64,000 bases of DNA from Prunus persica. Its lineage: Eukaryota; Streptophyta; Magnoliopsida; Rosales; Rosaceae. How positions within the stretch are numbered: the stretch's first letter is position 1; every line of letters begins with the position of its first letter. Under the pieces are notes generated by a model that was given only the letters and a program-made list of their open reading frames with translations, was not told the origin of the DNA and made no database searches. Position numbers and translations under genes: made by a program. The stretch lies in contig NC_034014.1 in the NCBI RefSeq assembly GCF_000346465.2, positions 3,893,385-3,957,384 on the forward strand, given 5' to 3'. Of the stretch, positions 1-13,148 are shown in pieces.

Positions 1-3000
1 TCTATGCCGACAAAATTTGCCGGATTAGGTTTCCCCCGACGAAAATATCTTTGCCGACGAAATTTCGTCGGGAAAGGTCTTAATTTTAAAAAACAAGTAT
101 AAACTTAGGATGTTTAGGTTAATGAATTTATAAAAATTTTATTTTTAGTAACTACATAATATATTTGGAGATTTAATTAGTTGAATTAGCAATTATATTT
201 TAATTAATTTATTTATTTAATGACTGATTATGATTAAATATTTTAATTAACTTCATGAATTATATTACTTAATGAATAGTAATTCAATTTTCTCTTCTTC
301 TTTTTCTCCTTTACTAATTAAAGTAATTAAAAAAGTGAAATACATACCATGCTACTTAAAGGGTGTAGCCTACCTTTTCATTAAAAAAAAAAAAAAAAAA
401 ATTTTAAAAATTTTAAAAAAAAAAAAACTGAGTATAGCCGTGCGGCTATACTATTTTTAATATAAAAAGGCGCCACGTGTCGACTTTTTAAAAAACACCG
501 AGTATAGCCGTGCGGCTGTACTATTTTTTGGTCTTAAAAAAGGAGCCTCCAGCGATTAGGCGCCACGTGTCCCCAAAAAGTATAGCCGCCCGGCTAGACT
601 ATTTTTCAAAAAGAAAAATATAGTACAGCCGCACGGCTATACTATGTAAATATAGTATTTAATAAATAAATAAAAGAAAGAAGGACCCTCCAAGTTGCAT
701 TAGCTTGTACTTTATAGATATTAATTTGCTAGTTTAAACATATCCATATTTTTAAACTTTATACTTTTGAAAAAAAAAAAAAACACATGAACACTTCTCC
801 CGACGAAATTTCGTCGGCAAAGATCTATGCCGACAAAATTTGCCGGATTAGGTTTCCCCCGACAAAATTATCTTTGCCGACGAAATTTCGTCGGGAAAGG
901 TCTTAATTTTTAAAAAATAAGAATAAAACTTAGGATGTTTAGGTTAATTAATTTATAAAAATTTTATTTTTAGTAACTACATAATATATTTGGAGATTTA
1001 ATTAGTTGAATTAGCAATTATATTTTAATTAGTTTATTTATTTAATGACTGATTATGATTAAATATTTTAATTAACTTCATGAATTATATTACTTAATGA
1101 ATAGTAATTCAATTTTCTCTTCTTCTTTTTCTCCTTTACTAATCAAAGTAATTAAAAAAGTGAAATACATACCATGCTACTTAAAGGGTGTAGCCTACCT
1201 TTTCATTAAAAAAAAAAAAAAAATTTAAAAAAAAAAAATTTAAAAAAAAAAAACTGAGTATAGCCGTGCGGCTATATTATTTTTAAATAAAAAGGCGCCA
1301 CGTGTCGACTTTTTAAAAACACCGAGTATAGCCGTGCGGCTGTACTATTTTTTGGTCTTAAAAAAGGAGCCTCCAGCGATTAGGCGCCACGTGTCCCCAA
1401 AAAGTATAGCCGCCCGGCTAGACTATTTTTCAAAAAGAAAAATATAGTACAGCCGCACGGCTATACTATGTAAATATAGTATTTAATAAATAAATAAAAG
1501 AAAGAAGGACCCTCCAAGTTGCATTAGCTTGTACTTTATAGATATTAATTTGCTAGTTTAAACATATCCATATTTTTAAACTTTATACTTTTCAAAAAAA
1601 AAAAAAAACACATGAACACTTCTCCCGATGAAATTTCGTCGGCAAAGATCTATGCCGACAAAATTTGCCGGATTAGGTTTCCCCCGACGAAAATATCTTT
1701 GCCGACGAAATTTCGTCGGGAAAGGTCTTAATTTTAAAAAATAAGTATAAACTTAGGATGTTTAGGTTAATTAATTTATAAAAATTTTATTTTTAGTAAC
1801 TACATAATATATTTGGAGATTTAATTAGTTGAATTAGCAATTATATTTTAATTAGTTTATTTATTTAATGACTGATTATGATTAAATATTTTAATTAACT
1901 TCATGAATTATATTACTTAATGAATAGTAATTCAATTTTCTTTTCTTCTTTTTCTCCTTTACTAATCAAAGTAATTAAAAAAGTGAAATACATACCATGC
2001 TACTTAAAGGGTGTAGCCTACCTTTTCATTTAAAAAAAAATTAAAATTAAAAAAAAAAACTGAGTATAGCCGGCTATACTATTTTTAATATAAAAAGGCG
2101 CCACGTGTCGACTTTTTAAAAACACCGAGTATAGCCGTGCGGCTGTACTTTTTTTGGTCTTCAAAAAGGAGCCTCCAGCGATTAGGCGCCACGTGTCCCC
2201 AAAAAGTATAGCCGCCCGGCTAGACTATTTTTCAAAAAGAAAAATATAGTACAGCCGAACGGCTATACTATGTAAATATAGTATTTAATAAATAAATAAA
2301 AGAAAGAAGGACCCTCCAAGTTGCATTAGCTTGTACTTTATAGATATTAATTTGCTAGTTTAAACATATCCAAAGTAGATATTAATAGGCCACTATACAA
2401 TATTTTAATATAATTTTTATTCATATTCAATAATATGTGATAATTGTTTGTATAATACGTGAACTTTGTGTGTCTTAATGAAAATTTTGTAAAACGTATG
2501 TGTATTAAGCATTACAAATACGTACAAACATGTATAATACGACTATTGTACGTTTGCTTTTTAAAAAAAGGAGATGCGTATAGAACACGAATGTATTATT
2601 GGAAACCACGTACGTACACACACACACACACATATATATATATTACGACTAATTAAAGTAATTCAAAAAGGATAAGATATTACTTAATTACATATATTAA
2701 ATTAAGGAAGTTGGCCAAAAGAAAAAGTAAAGAAACTAATTTTATTTTTTTAAAATTTATACTTTTCAAAAAAAAAAAACACATGAACACTTCTCCCAAC
2801 GAAATTGCGTCGGCAAAGATCTATGCCGTCAAAATTTGCCGGATTAGGTTTCCCCCGACGAAAATATCTTTGCCGACGAAATTTCGTCGGGAGAGGTCTT
2901 ATTTTTAAAAAATAAGTATAAACTTAGGATGTTTAGGTTAATTAATTTTTAAAAATTTTATTTTTAGTAACTACATAATATATTTGGAGATTTAATTAGT

Positions 3001-3203
3001 TGAATTAGCAATTATATTTTAATTATTATTTATTTAATCACTGATTATGATTAAATATTTTAATTAACTTCATGAATTATATTACTTAATGAATAGTAAT
3101 TCAATTTCTCTTCTTCTTTTTCTCCTTTACTAATCAAAGTAATTAAAAAAGTGAAATACATACCATGCTACTTAAAGGGTGTAGCCTACCTTTTCATTAT
3201 ATA
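1..3203. repeat. Tandem ~825-bp repeat array (CACTA-like subterminal sequence)
   Basis: The same unit recurs with anchors (the start of TCTATGCCGAC) at 1, 824, 1649 and 2820; the first two periods are 823 and 825 bp. The third-to-fourth spacing is longer because a different AT-rich segment of about 375 bp (roughly 2374-2750) lies between the copies, and the fourth copy stops matching at about 3203. Each unit junction holds the palindrome CCGACGAAATTTCGTCGG next to a near repeat, and each of the first three units contains inverted GTATAGCCG/CGGCTATAC pieces and two CACGTG boxes (474, 564, 1299, 1388, 2102, 2190). Palindromes of the GCCGACG/CGTCGGC type are common in subterminal regions of plant CACTA elements, so that origin is inferred. 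No terminal CACTA and no transposase frame is present in the window. No gene is seen here; the small ORFs are AT-rich chance frames. Confidence 0.8.
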
Positions 3204-3242
3204 AATATAAAATTTAAAAATAAAATAAAAAGTCCTAGCCCT

Positions 3243-3307
3243 AAACGACGTCGTTTTGGCTAGGTCATTTTAAAAAATTGCCTTAGCCAAAACGATGTCG
3301 TTTTGCC
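3243..3307. repeat. Short inverted repeat with ACGACGTCGT core
   Basis: Two arms of about 22 bases containing AAACGACGTCGTTTTGG and, inverted, CCAAAACGATGTCGTTTT face each other across a short AT-rich loop. It sits just beyond the end of the tandem array. It can form a hairpin; it may be a remnant of a mobile element. No function is claimed. Confidence 0.55.
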
Positions 3308-4046
3308 AAGTAGTTTAAAAAAATAAAAAAAACAGAACAACAGCTGGCCCACGAAGCTTCTTCTTCTGCATGGGGTCACTTCCATGACTGCCAAGGGAAA
3401 AAACCAAATCCTACCACTAAAATTCAGATCTGCCATGGGGTCGTCTGACCCCATTAACCCCATGGTGGATCCGCCACTAACCAGAATTCAAATCTTTTAC
3501 AATCATTTATAAATTTCCTTTTTTTTTTTTTTATACAAAACAATAGTATAAATAAGAAAGGAGGATTTAAACTAAGGTGAAGGGGCAGCCATATTTTCCT
3601 AACCAACATACTTAATTCACCTGCCAAATTTCATATTTATAAACATAAGCAATTTTGAGTGAAACTAAGCAATTTCATGCTTCCATTTTCCTGTTAGCCT
3701 TTGGGGCGGTGTATATAATTAAACTAGGTTATTATTATTCAAATTGAATTGGATTGGACTATTATTTGTCAATATTAGATTGATAGGACAATTTTATATA
3801 TTATAAAGCATTTGAACTCCATATTAAGTTCTATGGTGACGGTGTCATATATGGACCATAGATGTGGACCTCCATATTAACCACATGATTCACTTGAATA
3901 GTAACTTTATTTAAGTTTAATGAAATGATCTCTTGATTCGAACTATCATTTTTTAAAGTCACATTCAACAATATTCTTACAAAATTTGATTAAACTGAAA
4001 ATTGTTTAACCATCTATTGATAACCAAAGAAACAGACAAGCACAAT

Positions 4047-4511
4047 CACTGGCGGACCCAGAAATTTTTTAGCGGAGGTGCAATATTAACTAAGTATGAA
4101 AAATGGTTTTTCGGAATAATAATTTTCTCAAGATAATTTTTGGCGGCTTTTATTCCTTATACATCAACTAAGAAAACTTGATTTTATGGGATTTTAGTAT
4201 GAAGTATATATTGACTTAATGATCTATCATTTTTAGCCTAAATCGTATTTTGCACTAAAATCGAATTTTCATATTTTGATTTGGTGGGAATTTGATTTTC
4301 TAGTATTTTTATTTGAATCCAAATGGGGGGTACTTCCTTATTTACATTGTAAACTTAAGTAAATAGAGTAATATAAAAATAAATAAAAGTAAAAGGACAA
4401 AGACATTTACGGTAAGGTAATATGTACACCAGTTGAGTAAAGGGGCAATCTGAAGCACCTACAATGATTTTTCTGGCGAGAGGAGGTTGCGCCTTAATAG
4501 GTCCGCCCCTG
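4047..4511. mobile_element. hAT-like MITE with 8-bp target-site duplication
   Basis: The element begins CACTGGCGGACC and ends GGTCCGCCCCTG, so its termini are inverted copies apart from two bases. It is flanked on both sides by AGCACAAT (4039-4046 and 4512-4519), an 8-bp duplication as expected for hAT insertion. The CA-GGGCGGA type terminus is typical of plant hAT elements. It is 465 bp long with no transposase reading frame, so it is non-autonomous. Confidence 0.75.
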
Positions 4512-4519
4512 AGCACAAT

Positions 4520-5560
4520 ATCATAATGATAATCAAACACTTGAATAATATAATTTAAGTTGAGAGACACGATGAGACATAAGCTTTGAGAACTTGAAGA
4601 ATTGTGAGAGCACCACCAAATAGGAAAATAGAGCGACAAAGCGTCTGGTTTTACATGTCAAGCGTTGTTCTTCATCTTGGTTCTTATTCAAGTATTTTTC
4701 CAGTAAGGTCAGGTTCATCATAGCCAAGCCAATTTTATTTTGTTTGTGAAAAAGGAATTGCTTGGAATACTATTGGACTGAGTGTTGTGGGCCTTAGCCA
4801 TATTTCACTTATAGGACTTGATATTATGAGTAAGCCCATTTAGGTCAATCCATAATGGGTTAGGGTTTACATTAAGCCATACATGCATTACTCTATATAT
4901 ATGTGTGTGTGTGTGTAGCTAATGGGGAATGTCTTTGCGCTTGCTTCTGACCTAACAATTATTCTAGCCTCCTTGTCACTCTCCAACTCAGATACAAAAT
5001 TAGGTACAAAACAAAGGCTATGAAGAGTTCTATAAATTCCCGAATTAGAGGACAAAAATATTAATGTGAAATCTCTCTCTCCTTACTGCTTCCCTCACAT
5101 GTACAATATAACAATTATCAAAATAATAGTCACAGCCATCACTATGACAGTAGACTGTGTAGTACCCAAAGGATCATCCAATAGTAACATGCTGGAAGTT
5201 ATTGGACAAGTAGGCTGAAAAGCATTTGATGTTTGAACGATCATCATCAGTTTAACTTGGTATTAATTTGTGTATGCCGTTGGATCATATAAATAAATGG
5301 GTTGGCAACCTTCTTCAACTTGTTATAAACATGATCAGGTTTCAAAGAGACACCAAGCTATACTTCAAAATATGAACAAGACACTCTCCCCCCACCCCCT
5401 CCTTGAATGTTATGTACAAGAAAGAACTACATATATCTCCTCAAGCAAAAATTTGGGAACCGTACTAATTCGTCTATGCAACTACGCCAGCAAAAAACAG
5501 TCGCTGCACACTGCTGATTACGTTACAGTCGATCATCTAGCTGTGAAAGTAAAGCATAAA
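4520..5560. other. Intergenic, no gene seen
   Basis: AT-rich sequence, including a short GT/TA microsatellite near 4890-4915. The stretch next to 5561 is probably the 3' untranslated region and downstream sequence of the minus-strand IDM1-like gene. The open frame at 5297-5695 on the plus strand is antisense to that gene's last exon and is not supported as a gene. The same holds for 3308-4038, where nothing is seen. Confidence 0.6.
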
Positions 5561-8500
5561 TCAGCTTCCATTGGCGGATATCCTCCTTCGCTTGTACTGC
5601 TTGTAGTCCCCATCCCGTGCCCTCTTTTTAATGGCATTTTCCATGGAGGAAAACTCTGGACTGCTTCTGCTGGTGAAAAATTGCACGGTCAATAATTGTG
5701 CACATGTAAAAAGAAAGCTTATGTAACTTGAATTAAACCAGAATTAACTAACAGGGGATTGATATAGGCTGGCTTTCCAATTTCTTTTTTCTTAATTGAA
5801 CAAGATTAATTTTCATCCAAACTGCTTTAACCACAATTAAATCAATTGCACAAATTCTTTAAAATGAATGCAGAAGATTATCAGCATCATGACTTTTAGT
5901 CTTAAAGAACATTATGAGTATCATTTCAGTTTCTAGATATAAGGTAGTGAGAGGTGAGACATACTCCACTCCTTGGTGCACAATTCCGCTATCCTCAATT
6001 TGTTCTGCTTGATACACTTCAGAGACAGCACTGGACCTATCAACATCGATATTATCAGGACTTTCATAGGTATCTAAACAAAGACCAAGCTGGGTTCCTG
6101 CAAAATGGCATATAAGAAAATGTATGGCAATTAGTATGGTAACTTGATGGATATCATTTTATCTCTCCGTGCAAAAAAAAAAAAAAAAAGGTTAAGCACA
6201 TAAAAGATACCTTCTAAAGGGACTGCCTCAGTTGGAGGGTTTTTCATTAACTGTTTCTGACACATAATGGTACCCTGAAAGTCCAAGAAAGTATAATCCA
6301 GAAACTGTAGCCTCTCAGAAGCTGTCATCGTAGAGAACCCAAATGAAGTTGTCCATGTGTTTAGTACACTGGGGACAGCTGGCAAAACCAATCTCTCCAC
6401 GCCTAACTGCATAAGCATCTGAGAGAAGAAAAAATGTGGAGACAATAATGAGAATTTGACAAAATTACTTACATGTGCAACAGGTCCAGGTAGTACGGTC
6501 CATCACACTTAATCATCCATAAAAGGACGTAAAATTGAAAATGAGGAAACTCAGACAGTCGCAACGAATTGTAGGAACACTCGATGCATTACCTTTTCAA
6601 GTTCATCCATTAGTATACGACACATTCCAAGTCGACGATATTGAAATCTGGTAGCAACAAGAGGTACTTCAGCCACCTTGCCTCCAAAGATCCTTCGAAC
6701 AAGAAAATAGCAATTTAGGAATCAATTGCTTAGGACACAAAGCTCACCCATTTTTAATAAGAAGCTTAATAAAGCTCACCTTACAGTAGCCACAGTGATT
6801 AGTTCGTCATTTCTCTCCAAAAGCACAGTATAGAACCCTCGGAAGTTCAGACGGTTAAGATCTGACCTGCAAAATTCCAACAATGAGTCTTAGGAAGTGA
6901 ATAAGAAATTGATTGAATTATCACTAAAAAAAATTTAAATGATAAACACTTGTTTATAGGGGAGAATCAACATATCTCTCATGTGCCAAGCTCAACTGTT
7001 ATCAAGATTTCAGCAAGTGACGCCAACAAAACAAGTTGTGACAATGACAGTTTGAATTTCTCACCCTCTAGTGAAGATGATATCTTCTACAAGATCTCTC
7101 CTGGTAAGAGGTTCCTTAACAGGCACAAAACACTCGTGCATCACATCAAGAGCAACATTGAGTCGGCTGTAACTCTCAATGGCATCAATATGAGGTTCAT
7201 CAGTATCATGAATATCAGACTTAATGGACTTGACTAGTGACCAAGATAGATTGTTATCTCCCACTGGAATCTGTTTCCCTAGAAGCTCGTGGAGGCCTAA
7301 AAATATCTGAAAATTCAAAACAGTCGTATCCAAAATTATCAACTTGGAGTTAAAAATGGATTGGGCAAGTAACTCGTTCATATAATGTTAGCAAAAATAA
7401 GATTCATAACTCGCACTAAAACATCTGACAGAAAAAACACAACACTGAAACTCTTTCAAAATAATTTAGATCTTAATGGAATGAAGAAAAGATAAACACA
7501 TGCTTCTGGTTTTTCTTTTCTTAAACAGGCTAAGAAACAAGCAACTAAGCTCTGAAACAAGCAACTAAAGCTCTGAAGGGAAACTAGGTGATGACATGCT
7601 TGAGATACCTTTTTACAATTTCTGGTGCAAAACCAATTTCCTTTTGGATCACTTTCCAACTTATCTGCACCCCTTTTCCTCAGGCACCCTTTGTGATCTA
7701 CATCAAATTTAAAATTTAAAATCACACACTTTTCAAATGTGTACCCACATACACAAAGTTCACAGGCGCATCTGCTATAGGAGCTAAAACAGATAAAATT
7801 TCATACATTTATGCTCGCATTGACCACATGTGAGAACACTACTATCATCCATAATAGGCTCTTTATCTTCTTTGAAGTTGGTTTGGCCACAAATTCCACA
7901 ACAGCAAGATGCACAGAACCAGTCACCATCTGGAACATACTGCAGAAGCAAACAATTTATGCCTGAGACAAGAAGCCAAGAATCTCAAACATATTTTAGG
8001 AAAGGATAAAAAAAAAAAATTTAAGAAAAAAAATTAAAAAACTAACATTTTTCTTTTTACAGCAAGGCATTAGAAAGACTCAAGCAAAACAATCTACCTT
8101 CAAGCCAAGGCAACTTTTGTGAAATGATGATGGGCATTGATCACATAAAATTAGGTCACCACCATAGTGACACACAGTACAAATGTAATCATTTTCGCCT
8201 CGGTGCCAATTGCCCTTTATCCTATCACGTGGTTCTTTTCGCAAGCTCCTTTTCCTTCTATCATGCATAATTTGCACCTGGCAATCTAAGAGAGACCTAC
8301 CATCTTCCAGAAAAATATTTGCAGAAGGACTGCAGTAACTGCTGCCAGCATGATTCCCAAAGCAACTAAGAGTATACACCTCTTGGCAACAGCTGCACCT
8401 GATCCCCTCACGAGTTATCCTCCCTTCTTTCATTGGATGACTATCCTTTGTGCTACGATGATGTACTTTTGCCCTTGGTAAAACCACATTATTGTCTATC

Positions 8501-11500
8501 AACCAAGATAAGACAGTACGAGGATTGTTGTGCGAGGAAGTTGATGTAACCGCTTCCTGCACCCATTTGCTTGACCTAAGCACACGAGTTGGGGGACTAC
8601 CATCCAGACCATTTTTTAACCGATTCAAAGCTCCAGATACCTTTCTCCTTTTCAACTTTGGAGGGCTGGTACATTGATCCTTTGTTGATCCATCTGTTCT
8701 ACCATGTAAGTAAGGCTGTCTTTGAAGTAAGTCAGGTGCAAGATCTGATAAAATATTATTTCTCTTCCTTTGGCGTTTTCTACGACCTTGAACTTTCACA
8801 TTACCAGAATCTCTAGACCACTTTTTGGACAGACTTTTTAACGGTACCAAGCCTTCCTGAAAATCCAAATTACTTGCTGCAGAACATAATTTATTTCTTG
8901 TCAACTGGCCCTCATCTTCCTCAACAACATACATGCATTCAGCAGGTCTCTTTTCAGAAACTCCTTCATCCATACAACTTTTGCATGCACTTCGAAGTGT
9001 ACGATACAGTATTCCGCTGGGTGACCTGTAGTGAAAGTTCCTTGACTTTGCATTCAAGTACACGAACACCCACCCCACAGCTGAGAGGTGCTTCTTTGCT
9101 TTTGAAATCATTTTTCGTAGTTCCTTCTTGATTGTCTTGCCTGCTGCATGCATATAATATTCCACAACAGCTTCAGGGCAATATTCAGGTTTGAAAATAA
9201 ATACCGTGGAGCAAGGAGACTCTACTTTCTGAGGATAATAATTGGGATGTTGAATCTCTTGTGGCTGTTCAATGAGAAGAGACTCTTCTGCTGAACCATG
9301 CAAATCCTGATGTGCATCTTGAGAGATTGAAAAAAGTGTATCTTTCTTGCGTTTCTTCAACGTCTTACACACTTGACGAAGAGAGTACTCGTATTCTCCA
9401 GCAGGAGACAAGTATCGTAGTCTGGGCCTGCCCTTATCCATTGCACTATGTATTTTCCAGCCCAAGTATGAAATATGCTGCTTAACAACTGTTGTTGAGA
9501 ATTTCGAAGACATTCCCTTAACAAAATCTGCATATTCATCAACAGCATCAGGGCAAAACTCAGCTGGAGTGTCCAAAGGTCGCCAATCTAGGGTACTTCT
9601 GCCTCTGTAATTAGTACTGCAAATTCCATCATTGCTGATAACAGAATTGGTGCAAGAATTTCCATCAAGATTAGGAGGAAACACCAACAAAACCTGAGGT
9701 AGAACACACACCCCTTTAGTTTGGAAGGATATATCGGAGTACTCCAAACTATTCATATTTGGTCCTTCATCTCCTACCACAGAAATCAATTGATCCCTAT
9801 AAGATTTCTCTTGAACCTGCTCCGTGCAGGCAGAGTCTGGATTGATAGACAAACCTCCATTTAGATGCCGTTCATCAATAATCTCAGCACTGCAGTTCAA
9901 TGCCTTATTCACAGCATCTTCACGATCAACTACCAAATCACTATTCAGCAACTCATCAACAGGTACAATAGCCAAAGAGTCTGCCATATTTTCTTTAGGA
10001 TTCATATTAGCATCAGAAACAAAAACAGCTGACTCCAATTCTACCTGGGTTTCTTGTGAAAAGAATCCTGACTTGTCTAATGCCCCAAATAGTTCATCAA
10101 CTGTGATGCTTATGTTATCATTAATGACCTCCAAAACCAGCTCTTCCCACACATGTCTCATTAAAGAAGTCCACTCGAAGGGTTCTTTTTCTCGCACGTC
10201 ATACCAAATTTGCTTCACGGAAACGGCAATATACCTCTCCTGATTATATTGCTCAAGCAACTCAAGAAATATCCAAGTTCCACGCCGCTTCCAATTTTCT
10301 GTAACCTCATCCCACTCATGAGTAATTCGCAAAGTGTCAATCCGAGCCTTTAGTTCATCACCCAAATCCGGGAAGAAGATCCTCCTCTCCTCTGAACCAT
10401 CTTCATGATCAAAGATAACACCTTCCCACCAAGCCTCTAGATGATACACATCCACACAGAGTCCATAGGGAAGGTCCCATTCCCCTGGCTGGATGCGAGG
10501 GGGTGTTGGCCTTATACACCCACGATAGTTACTCCAGTCCCGAGTGAATGAGCCAATACCATCCAGAATGGGTGAAACAGACACAACATCAACCAGATTA
10601 CCAGACCCGTCATCATATAGAATATGGTCGTATTGAACTTGACGACAACCTTGCTTCTTGCATGCAGTAACAATCCCAGGATGCCACGACCCCTGAAACC
10701 CATCTTCTAGACTCCTCACCTGCGAAAGTTCAGATTTTTATTTATTTTTAAACAGATCTTGAAATTCCTAATGAACACTTTTCCATATCTATAATGAGTA
10801 CCTTCATGAAACAAACGAAGTAAAGAATAAGCACAGTATCCATTACCCTAATGAGAACCAAAATCAAACCATGCATAAATGGAAAAATGAACCTAAATAA
10901 GCCATAAACCATAACAACGAGAGAAACATTAAAGACAAGGTAGGTAGCCATAATCAATTTTGGAGAATTTGGCTTCAACCCAAAAGCTATTACAGAACAC
11001 AAGGTGGCACTGGACCCAGAAATTAGTTTTTTTGTTTTTTTGTTTTTTTTTTCGGGTTAACAGCAAACAACATATAGACAGAGTAGCGAAACATAATTTA
11101 AAATTTAAAAAGAACAGAGAGAGAGAGAGACTAGCAGGGGAAGAAAGTAAAAAGTTAAAAACAAACCAGATAAAGAAAGAAAAAATTCCTATAAAATTAA
11201 AACACCCAAACAATGGGTTTGGATCCTCTCCTAGGCTAAAAGTATACCAGATTTTGAATCGCAGCCATATAAGAAAAACAATGGTCCACATTGGACCACA
11301 TCAACATCATCTAAGTTACAGTCTTCTTCTCTACAAAAATAAAATAACTCAAATAAGGGAATTTCAAAGGGATTCACAGAGTTAGGGGCAGAGGGTGGCC
11401 AGTTTGCAGCTTGACAAGGTGAGACCTTTGGTTAAATATAAATCATCTCTAAAATTGCTCTAGAAAGCTTTTATTGCAATTATGCTTGCAGAAATTTGAA

Positions 11501-11988
11501 GCTCTTTTGTTGAAGGGGGAAGCAAAAACCCATTTTCCTGAAAAGGATTCATGAACATCAGTGAAATCGGCTGGCATGCATTGCTCTTTGAGCCCCCAAC
11601 ATCCACACTCTGCTTGCTTGACTTCATAAAATTGTGGTAACTTTGCTACCTTTTCTTAAAACTTGTCTCTTTCCTTGGACACATCCACAAAGTCGCTATC
11701 TTTCTAAAACCCCTCTTAAATCCCATGTTTAAGTTATTTTCTTTTTGCGGAGAAGAAGAGTATTTTGCTTTAGATGATGCACAAAACCCAAAACAAAGCC
11801 AAAAAAAATACAAAATACACAACAATCACAGCCCAAGAACTCATTTTTCGGCAAAACCCAAAAAGACTAAAGCTGAAAGAAGGTGACATTACCTCAACTT
11901 TGTCACCAACAAGAAGCTTTTTTTTATTCTGAGTCCTGCGCTTTCTCTTCCTAAGGGAACCCAGTTCTTCAAGGTCCTTGCCCGCCAT
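5561..11988 (-). CDS. IDM1: IDM1/ROS4-like histone acetyltransferase with Agenet, MBD-like, TDBD, PHD and GNAT domains
   Basis: Ten exons read on the minus strand: 11988-11893, 10719-8098, 7939-7807, 7697-7609, 7306-7065, 6866-6780, 6692-6593, 6418-6211, 6097-5965 and 5660-5561. All junctions are GT-AG and the phases agree; the sum is 3810 nt, giving 1269 aa. The first 32 codons are Lys/Arg-rich and end in the Agenet start (VGDKVE), which exon 2 completes. Exon 2 then shows two related modules ending in RYLSPAGEYEYSLRQVC and HYRSPSGILYRTLRSAC (MBD-like), a basic region, a TIFY-binding-type domain (about 765-860), and the first half of a C4HC3 PHD finger from about 879. The GNAT acetyltransferase fold lies around 1060-1190 (RLNFRGFYTVLLE, then RRLGMC). 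In Arabidopsis, IDM1 acetylates histone H3 at methylated loci to allow ROS1 demethylation. The family has several paralogs, so the exact orthology is inferred. The nucleus is the expected site. Confidence 0.9.
10720..11892 (-). other. Intron 1 of the IDM1-like gene
   Basis: This 1173-bp intron splits the Agenet domain between VGDKVE and VRSLEDG. Its donor is GAG|GTAATG and its acceptor GCAG|GTGAGG. It holds short GA and TTTTTTG tracts and no credible gene; the open frames here on both strands are low complexity. Confidence 0.8.
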
Positions 11989-12642
11989 TGAAGCCGAGCA
12001 AAGAGAGGCAATGAGAGTTGAGAGAGAGGGTTTTTGGTTTGTGAAATTCGGAAAGTGCGAGAGTTTCGGTCTAAGAATTCAGTGGGCATTGGAGTCTATT
12101 GGGCTTTTTATCAAAACTTTCAATCTCAGTCGAATTGCTTTGGCACCAAGAAACAGAGTGACACTCCGATACTCTGCCCCTCTGAGTACGTTACTTAACT
12201 CTGCTCCCGTTTCCGTCTTCCGCCACGTCAGCGCCGTACGTACGGAATAGTGAGGTGGCAGGATCCCGTTTCTTTATTTGGTCTTTCTGTTTTGTACCCT
12301 TTTAAAATTCCATTGAATAAAATAATGAGGTGGAGGGATTGTCTGCGACGAGGTGAATACTATGAAGGTTTGACGTTCGAGGCCTCAATAGGGGCCGTTG
12401 ATATTGCGTTTAGGGACTTGGTGATTGTCGTGGTGGGTTATTCGCCGTTGGATTGTTTTGTACGATTAGGGGTGAAGAAATAGGAAACAGGAGGCGGCAT
12501 TGAAGGTAAAACTTTCCGGTGCAGAACAATTGGGATTTGGGCAGATCTAATTAGTAATTAGCTATTGCAAATCACATTAGAAAAATCACTCATAAAATTG
12601 TTTATAAAATACATCAAAATAATGATTTATGGGTCAGTAATT

Positions 12643-12796
12643 ACGAGAAAATCTTAGTTGCAATGGGTATAACACTGTTTTGTTATCCTCAACTAATAAT
12701 GTTATGTCGTGTGAAAGTGTTGTCACACATGTTATACCGTTATTGACCAGGAATAGCAAAATAATGTTATCCCTATTACAACTATGTTTTTCTCAT
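12643..12796. mobile_element. Foldback MITE
   Basis: The left part (ACGAGAAAATCTTAGTTG, then ATAACACTGTTTTGTTAT) is an imperfect inverted copy of the right part (ATAGCAAAATAATGTTAT up to TTTTTCTCAT). A single-sided relative of the same sequence occurs near 14676-14730 (GAATAGCACTATTTTGCTAT). No coding frame. I could not fix a target-site duplication. Confidence 0.6.
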
Positions 12797-13108
12797 ATAC
12801 AATTATCTTGATTTTGAGATTAAGAAATTATTAATGTATTTAAAATCAATAGCTACCAGTAAGTGAGTAGGAAATTTCTTTGTCATTAGAGATCAGGTGA
12901 ACTAGATTACTAATAGTAATCAATAGAAGTGATACAAATAATTTTAATTGTCAATACATTCTTGACTTCTTCAATTTTGGAAATGTATTTTAGAATTATT
13001 TCTTTAAATTCGGTTTTGATTTTCATTTTGGCGTGCAGAGGAGATCTTACAGATGGATGGTTACAAGTAAAGTATAATCCTTTTCTTTCTCATGTGTTTT
13101 TGGCCCCT

Positions 13109-13109
<1 letters not shown>

Positions 13110-13146
<37 letters not shown>
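13110..13146. repeat. (CT)n microsatellite
   Basis: A pure CT run of about 37 bases, followed further on by a (TA)n run near 13312-13332. Confidence 0.9.

Positions 13147-13148
<2 letters not shown>

Noticed and set aside
1..3203. Repeats with palindromes that might suggest a CRISPR-like or satellite array
   Set aside because: Units are ~825 bp with transposon-like subterminal palindromes in a plant genome; neither spacing nor context fits CRISPR, and four units are too few to call a satellite.
5297..5695. 132-aa open frame on the plus strand
   Set aside because: It is antisense to the last exon of the IDM1-like gene, and its composition is not protein-like.
11889..12250. Several open frames around the first exon of the IDM1-like gene
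   Set aside because: They are shadow frames of exon 1 and its promoter on both strands, without domains.
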